DNA of 37,439 nucleotides. Source: Byssochlamys sp. IMV 00236 (Eukaryota; Ascomycota; Eurotiomycetes; Eurotiales; Thermoascaceae). The translations under genes were made by a program, and so were the position numbers. The stretch is taken from NCBI GenBank assembly GCA_001931875.2, contig MSJH02000582.1, forward strand, positions 1-37,439, given 5' to 3'. The notes beneath the pieces were generated by a model. That model did not search any database and had not been told where the DNA came from. It saw only the letters and a list, made by a program, of their open reading frames with translations. This document shows positions 32,661 to 37,439 of this stretch, piece by piece; position 1 is the stretch's first letter, and the number at the start of each line of letters is the position of its first letter.

Positions 32661-34049
32661 ATGACACGCTTATCCCAAAGTGCTATCATTCTTGCTACTT
32701 TATGTGCATCCGCTTTAGCTGCAGGTGAGTGAATATTGTATAATTGTTAGCATCATCGTAACACAAACCCTAGTCGAACCTGGTTGTGATAAGAGTCTTA
32801 AGGTCCTTAACCAATTAGACTTGGACGGCATCAAGCACTGCAAAGATTTCCAAGGCACAATCACCATCGAAAACATGGGTCCTGCTGCTTCCCTCAACAT
32901 GGAAGGTGTTGAGCATCTGATGGGTGACTTACTTATGTCTGGCAACCTTGAGCTCGGCGCTTTTAGTGCTCCCAATTTAAAGACGGTTGATGGTCAGGTC
33001 AAGATTGAAAATCACACCATCCTTTCAAAGGTAGACTTCCCTCAGTTGACAGAAGTCAAAGGTCTTACCTTCTCTGTCCTGCCTGCTCTCGAAACGATCA
33101 ATTTCCCTGCTGGATTGACTAAAGTTAGCAACATGCGTATTGAGGATACACGAGCACCTAAAGTAGATGGATTCAAGCCAGAGATTATTGGCAACTTTGT
33201 CTTGACAAACAACAACTATATGAAATCATTTGATTTTTCCTCAGTCAAACAAGCTGATGAACTCTTAATTGTTGGAAATAACCATGACATGATCTTTGAT
33301 GTAAAAAAGAAAACAAAAAGCATATGGTCCATCCACTTACCCTTTTAGCTATATAGGCTCCCAACTTGGGCACTATCAGAACGGCCACCATCATAAACTT
33401 GGCTCAAATTCAGTTACCTGCCTTGGCTACTATCCATTCTGACATTTCATTCCATGAAAATGAATTCTCTTCTCTCCACATGGACTCCCTTCAAACTATT
33501 GGTGGCACCTTTACCATTGCCAACAATAACAAGTTGACTGAAACTTCTTTCAAAAACCTCTCTCTCATTAATGGTGCTCTTTCTATTGGCAATAACACCC
33601 AACTCCTTGCTGTCGACGGATTCCCTAGTTTGGCAGCCATTCATGGTACCTGTGACTTGGCCGGTAACTTTGAACAATACAAATTACCTTCCCTTCAGGA
33701 CATTCGTGGTGGTATGCGTATCCAGACTACTTCTTCTAAGCTTACATGTGCTGATCTTGAACGTGTGCTCAAGGGAGGTAATATCGTCAAGGGCACGACC
33801 TGGAGTTGTGCTGCTAGCATGCAAGAGGATCAAATGGTCCCCACGGTGGGTCAGAACCCTGCTAATAGTAATGGTAACACTGCCAAAATCAACTTGGGCA
33901 AAGATGATCCCAAGACCACAAAGGGCAACAAGAACGGTAATCAAATCAACCAAAAGGAAAACGCAAGCACAACGAGTGCTGCTTCTACCGCTGGTCATAC
34001 TTCTCTTGGATTTGTCGCTGTTGCTGCTTTAGCTTACTTTGTCCTTTAG
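32661..34049 (+). CDS. ECM33/SPS2-like GPI-anchored wall protein (3 exons, 427 aa)
   Basis: Cell-surface protein needed for wall integrity in yeasts. Exons: 32661-32724, 32774-33300, 33357-34049, joined in frame. The signal peptide MTRLSQSAIILATLCASALA (cleavage about residue 20) is followed by CDKSLKVLNQLDLDGIKHCK, matching the opening Cys of the receptor-L-like domain. A series of leucine-rich beta-helix turns follows (GNLELGAFSAPNLKTVDGQV, QLTEVKGLTF, FPSLAAIHGTCDLAGNF). A Cys pair closes the domain (LTCADLERVLKGG...WSC). The tail is Lys/Asn-rich, then Ser/Thr-rich (STTSAASTAG), and ends in a hydrophobic stretch (LGFVAVAALAYFVL), a standard GPI-attachment signal. Family from topology and domain order; no closer name can be fixed. 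AATAAA at 34077-34082. Confidence 0.93.
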
Positions 34050-35384
34050 AAACAAACCTTCCTCTCTCTCTCAAGTAATAAATACAATTTACAAATACCA
34101 ATAATAATATACACATGCGTTCTTATGTCATTGTGAAAACATGAGTGGATAATTGTTTGGTCATTAAACTCAAAAAGTCAATGCGTTGGTATCATTTAAA
34201 AGTTTATCACTCTTTCATGCCCCCTGATGGTGATTTGTAAGTGGGGAAAAGAAAGCAGTACGTTCTCTGAGTATCTTGTCTTTCTTTTTTTAGTAGATGG
34301 CTTTATCTTGATCAAATCTAATGGACAACATCAAAGTATCAAATGCTGCATGATAAGATTTGAGCTCATCTCTGCATTTATAAAAGTGATATGCTGTCAG
34401 AAAAAGATATGTCTTGTGTTTATGCAGTTCTACATTGTTGTGTAACATTTTTTTAATTCTTGTTGATCGCTAAAAAACCTATCAACGCTGGAACAAGTTT
34501 TATGACAGCAGATCCCTTTTTTTTTTTCTTTCTTTCTCTCTCTTTTCCAATCAAATCAAAAGATTCAAATGAAGATAGAGCAAAGTACATTGGACTTTAA
34601 GCAGTAAACATCTCGCAGAGGACGTCTTTTTCCTGTACAAATTGGTTCAGCACAATTCAAATTTTCTTAAGATTCCGAAAGAGAGAAACCCTCGTGAAGA
34701 GTCTTGTTCACTGACCACGCTGTAAACTTGATCAAGACGGCACTTTATCAGATGAATCATTCACATATGATAGTTTCCAAACTTTTACAAATCATGAGGA
34801 CGAATAGCTACAATCGTTGCTTGTTGCTGCGCACACTTACACATGTCTATTTATCCTCTTATCCAATAGGAAACCTTTATGATAAAAAGGCAAGACCAAA
34901 TGACCAAAAAGTTTTTCAATAGATAAAAATTACAAACCTTTATTTCTAGTAAATTGATAAAGAAGTTTTCATATAATCTGATTTTATGATACGCATTTCC
35001 TTCATATTCGACGTAATCGCTACATATGACCCTAGGCTTTTTTTGATTTGTGCTTAAAAAAACGACGTAATTTCGGCTAAAACATGCTTTTTCACCCCGC
35101 TTGAGGATTTGCTCTTTTGCAGCGGAACAAAATCCATGAGTCATAGATTTTTCCGCATTTGCCCTAATCGATTATCATTCTCATACTAAATTACTTCTTT
35201 TTTTTCCCTTCTTTATAAATTTTATAAAACGAGTGTATTTTATAAAGTTTATTGAAAATATCGTTTTTTTTTTTCTCTACTTGACTTGACGTGGTATTTT
35301 AGACTCGAAAAGGGAAGAAGGAAATATAGGAAGTCAGCCGGGTGCAAACTCCGATTATTTCCTACAGCTAAAAAAACGCAAGAA
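34050..35384. other. 1.3-kb intergenic region upstream of AOX
   Basis: No gene called. A 97-codon minus frame (34851-35144) reads KRGEKACFSRNYVVFLSTN and CSDYVEYEGNAYHKIRLYEN and has some protein character, but no family or partner exon is seen. A CT-rich tract lies near 34517-34550. ATGAGTCAT (35136-35144), the consensus for AP-1/Gcn4-type bZIP factors, lies about 300 bp before the oxidase ATG, where a stress-response element would be plausible. Confidence 0.45.
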
Positions 35385-35396
35385 TATATATAAAAG
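35385..35396 (+). promoter_or_regulatory. TATA box of the alternative oxidase gene
   Basis: TATATATAAAAG, about 50 bp before the ATG at 35447. Confidence 0.65.
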
Positions 35397-35446
35397 CAGA
35401 CCAAGGATCAAAGAAAAAAAAATCTTTAAAACATTTCAATTATATC

Positions 35447-36420
35447 ATGATCAGAACTATTACTCGAACCTCTTTACTCAAGACTCTACCTTTGGCCCGT
35501 ACTGTTGTCTTCCCTTCTCTCACCGCATGTCGTACATTGACAACACATCAGAAGCTAAACATCAACCCAGATATGCCGATGACCATGGTCCGAGAGGTCC
35601 TTGATTCAAAGCCGGTGCCCATGTGCGAAGAATTTATTGCAGGAAGCCGATTGACAACCGAAACACTCGAGAACATTGATTTTGGAGAAGGCAAGCATCG
35701 TGAACCAAAGACACTGGGCGACAAGGGCGCTTATTATACTGTCAAGTTTTTGCGATTGTTACCAGATACCTATTTTGGCAAGGATCACTATATGCGTGCT
35801 GTCATGCTCGAGACCATCGCTGCTGTTCCTGGTATGGTCGGAGCTATGCTTCGACATATGAAATCTTTGAGACGAATGACAGAAGATCATGGCTGGATCA
35901 GTCATTTGTTACATGAAGCCGAGAATGAACGTATGCATTTGATGACCTGGATGAAGTGTCTCAAACCAAGCATGTGGAATCGTTTACTGGTCCTAGGTGC
36001 TCAGGGTATTTTCTTCAATGCATATTTTGCTCTCTACCTCGTCTCGCCCAAGACGGCCCATCGTATGTGCGGATATTTAGAAGAAGAAGCTGTTATTTCA
36101 TATACACATTTCCTTCAAGATATTGATAATGGTATCATCAAGAATGGTCCTGCTCCCAAGATTGCAGTTGGTAAGTTTTTTTTTCTTTTTCGAAAAAGAC
36201 ATGATGATTAACTGTATCTTTAGATTATTACAATCTGCATCCGGAAGCTACTATTCGAGACGTTGTGCTTGCTGTTCGTGCAGATGAAGCTGTTCATCGT
36301 GACGCTAATCATTTCCTTTCTGATCGTATCGCAGAACGAAAGGAAGATTTTCTTCAAGACATAAAGACAGAAGCATACCTACACAGACCTCATAACAATA
36401 CGACGCCCTCAACGGCTTAA
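35447..36420 (+). CDS. AOX1: Alternative oxidase, mitochondrial (2 exons, 306 aa)
   Basis: Diiron ubiquinol oxidase of the inner mitochondrial membrane; passes electrons to oxygen without proton pumping. Exons: 35447-36170 and 36224-36420. The N-terminus is Arg/Ser/Thr-rich with no acidic residues for about 40 positions ([19 protein letters not shown]), a matrix-targeting peptide. All six iron ligands are present: Glu122 ([10 protein letters not shown]), Glu161 and His164 ([10 protein letters not shown]), Glu212 (LEEEAV), and Glu263 and His266 ([12 protein letters not shown]). DYYNLHP joins exon 2 in frame. The Cys that mediates plant dimer regulation is not expected in fungi and I see none in the corresponding place. 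Length is slightly short but normal for fungi. AATAAA at 36457. Confidence 0.97.
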
Positions 36421-36622
36421 ATAGAAATATAATTCCTTAGAAATCTTATTTATCTTAATAAATGCTGTAAATACTTGTACCAAATCACTGTTGTGTGTAT
36501 GTACAGATGAAAAGGTTGAGTGACTTTGTGTATAGACCATTTTAATTCGTCCAAATTTCCAACCAAGAGAGTAGCCAGAAAAAAAAAAATATTCACGACC
36601 CTTTACAATTCTTTATAAAAAA

Positions 36623-37439
36623 ATGGATCAAAGTGTAAGCCGATTGCACGAATTTGATCAAGAAGTATTACCTCATCCTGAGAATGCGGCATCTTATGCT
36701 ACAAGAGGGTTCTTAGAAACACTCACAGACACAGTTGATGCAAGATTAAGTAAAGAGGATGACGGAAGCGACACGTACAAAGAAGAATTGAGAATACTCA
36801 AAAGTGCCATTAGAGCATTTACAATTATTTTACCTTTTTTATTCAAGACAGTGTAAGTTTGTTGATACTTTATGTCTCTTTTTTCCAACACTTTCAATAG
36901 TTGCCAGAATGAAGCAGAATCCAAATTATGGGAACTGACTTTTACGTTTATTCAAACCGTTCGTTTTAAACTACTTCATCATGTCAACACAGGTGTAAAG
37001 ATTCACGCTATCAAATGTTTACAAGTCATTGTTCTCTTATTATCCAAATCATCTCAAGTAAGTCTATTTCTTTTATGTGATTCCTTTTATTTTACATGTA
37101 TCCTGTAGAAAGACCTTTCTCTTGGCTTAATCAGACCAAACCACCGCATATTGAATACCCAAGCGCTTGAAAAGGAAGGACAAGCTATACTCGAAGATAT
37201 GCTGACACAACTCAACTCGACTACAGAATCTGTTCTCACTGCGACAATCAATTGTCTTGTCGTGACCGTGAAAAGACGACATCAATTCCTAAAGGTTGTT
37301 ATGCCAAGGCTGACAGCTTGGAGGAAGATGAGAGATCAAAATGATTCGCCTGTTCTTCTACGAAATGTTGAAAAGGTAATCAAGCTTGCCTTTATTGCCT
37401 TGATCAGGTAAATATATATATAATATATATATATATATA
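36623..37439 (+). CDS. PTA1: Symplekin/Pta1-like mRNA 3'-end processing scaffold, 5' part
   Basis: Scaffold of the cleavage and polyadenylation factor in the nucleus. Only the N-terminal domain is inside the window. Exons: 36623-36852, 36901-37057, 37109-37407, the last ending in an AG|GTAAAT donor; the following intron runs off the window end. The visible protein is all-helical: FTIILPFLFKTVCQNEAESK, LWELTFTFIQTVRFKLLHHV, GVKIHAIKCLQVIVLLLSKS, RPNHRILNTQALEKEGQAIL and TINCLVVTVKRRHQFLKVV, then MRNVEKVIKLAFIAL-like text (LLRNVEKVIKLAFIALIR). The GVK(I/V)HAIKC and RP.H..L....LE.EG...L pattern matches the HEAT-like N-terminal domain of symplekin and Pta1. The rest of the gene, including the C-terminal domain, cannot be seen. 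Confidence 0.85.

Noticed and set aside
33571..34032. 153-codon plus frame and 104-codon minus frame
   Set aside because: Overlap the ECM33/SPS2-like coding exon out of frame; compositionally arbitrary.
34851..35144. 97-codon minus frame
   Set aside because: Some protein character, but no family recognised, no partner exon and no flanking gene signals; left in the intergenic note.

Overview
The window looks like a piece of nuclear genome from a Mucoromycota fungus, most likely Mucorales. The DNA is AT-rich, genes are compact, and introns are short (about 43-90 nt, GT...AG) and numerous. The gene set is fungal: CreA/Mig1-type repressor, ECM33/SPS2 wall protein, secreted GH28 pectinase, alternative oxidase. 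A CYP51 with the Phe seen in intrinsically azole-tolerant Mucorales is also present. All intron/exon models were derived by hand from splice signals, frame continuity and family alignment; none was checked by a search.

Layout. 1-1164: no gene seen. 1165-3579 (-): ATG7, 11 exons, divergent from a CreA/Mig1-like repressor at 4257-4895 (+). 4896-8770: gene-poor, holding a broken copy of a repeated fungal family (6229-7049, +), a second broken coding segment (7285-7555, -) and T-tracts of 24-30 bases. 8771-14639: dense housekeeping block with a Cut8/STS1 proteasome tether (+), a CaMKK/Ssp1-type kinase (+), CWC21 (-) and CTNNBL1 (+). 14640-18585: a decay zone with a broken unknown gene, a 402-bp inverted-repeat element, a second copy of the repeated family, and a 3' fragment of an ENOSF1-like dehydratase gene. 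18586-19775: exopolygalacturonase-like GH28 (-). 19776-22190: no gene recognised. 22191-28422: small membrane protein (+), CYP51 (-), DDB1 (-, 9 exons). 28834-29386: 5'-truncated non-LTR retrotransposon between 13-bp direct repeats. 30301-30881: one-finger C2H2 protein (-). About 31195-31960: a second, badly decayed copy of the same retrotransposon. 32661-34049: ECM33/SPS2-like GPI protein (+). 35447-36420: alternative oxidase (+). 36623-end: symplekin/Pta1 N-terminus (+), cut by the window edge.

How genes relate. The genes are independent loci, not a cluster. Two pairings stand out. CWC21 and CTNNBL1, both spliceosome-associated, share a 141-bp divergent promoter. ATG7 and the carbon-catabolite repressor share a 677-bp intergenic region with two CreA-type hexamers. 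Among 47 complete introns modelled in intact genes, two are best explained as GC-AG introns (ATG7 intron 3, STS1 intron 4). The least explained material is the mobile and decayed DNA: a lineage-specific family seen twice, a retrotransposon seen twice, and several frameshifted coding remnants I cannot name.
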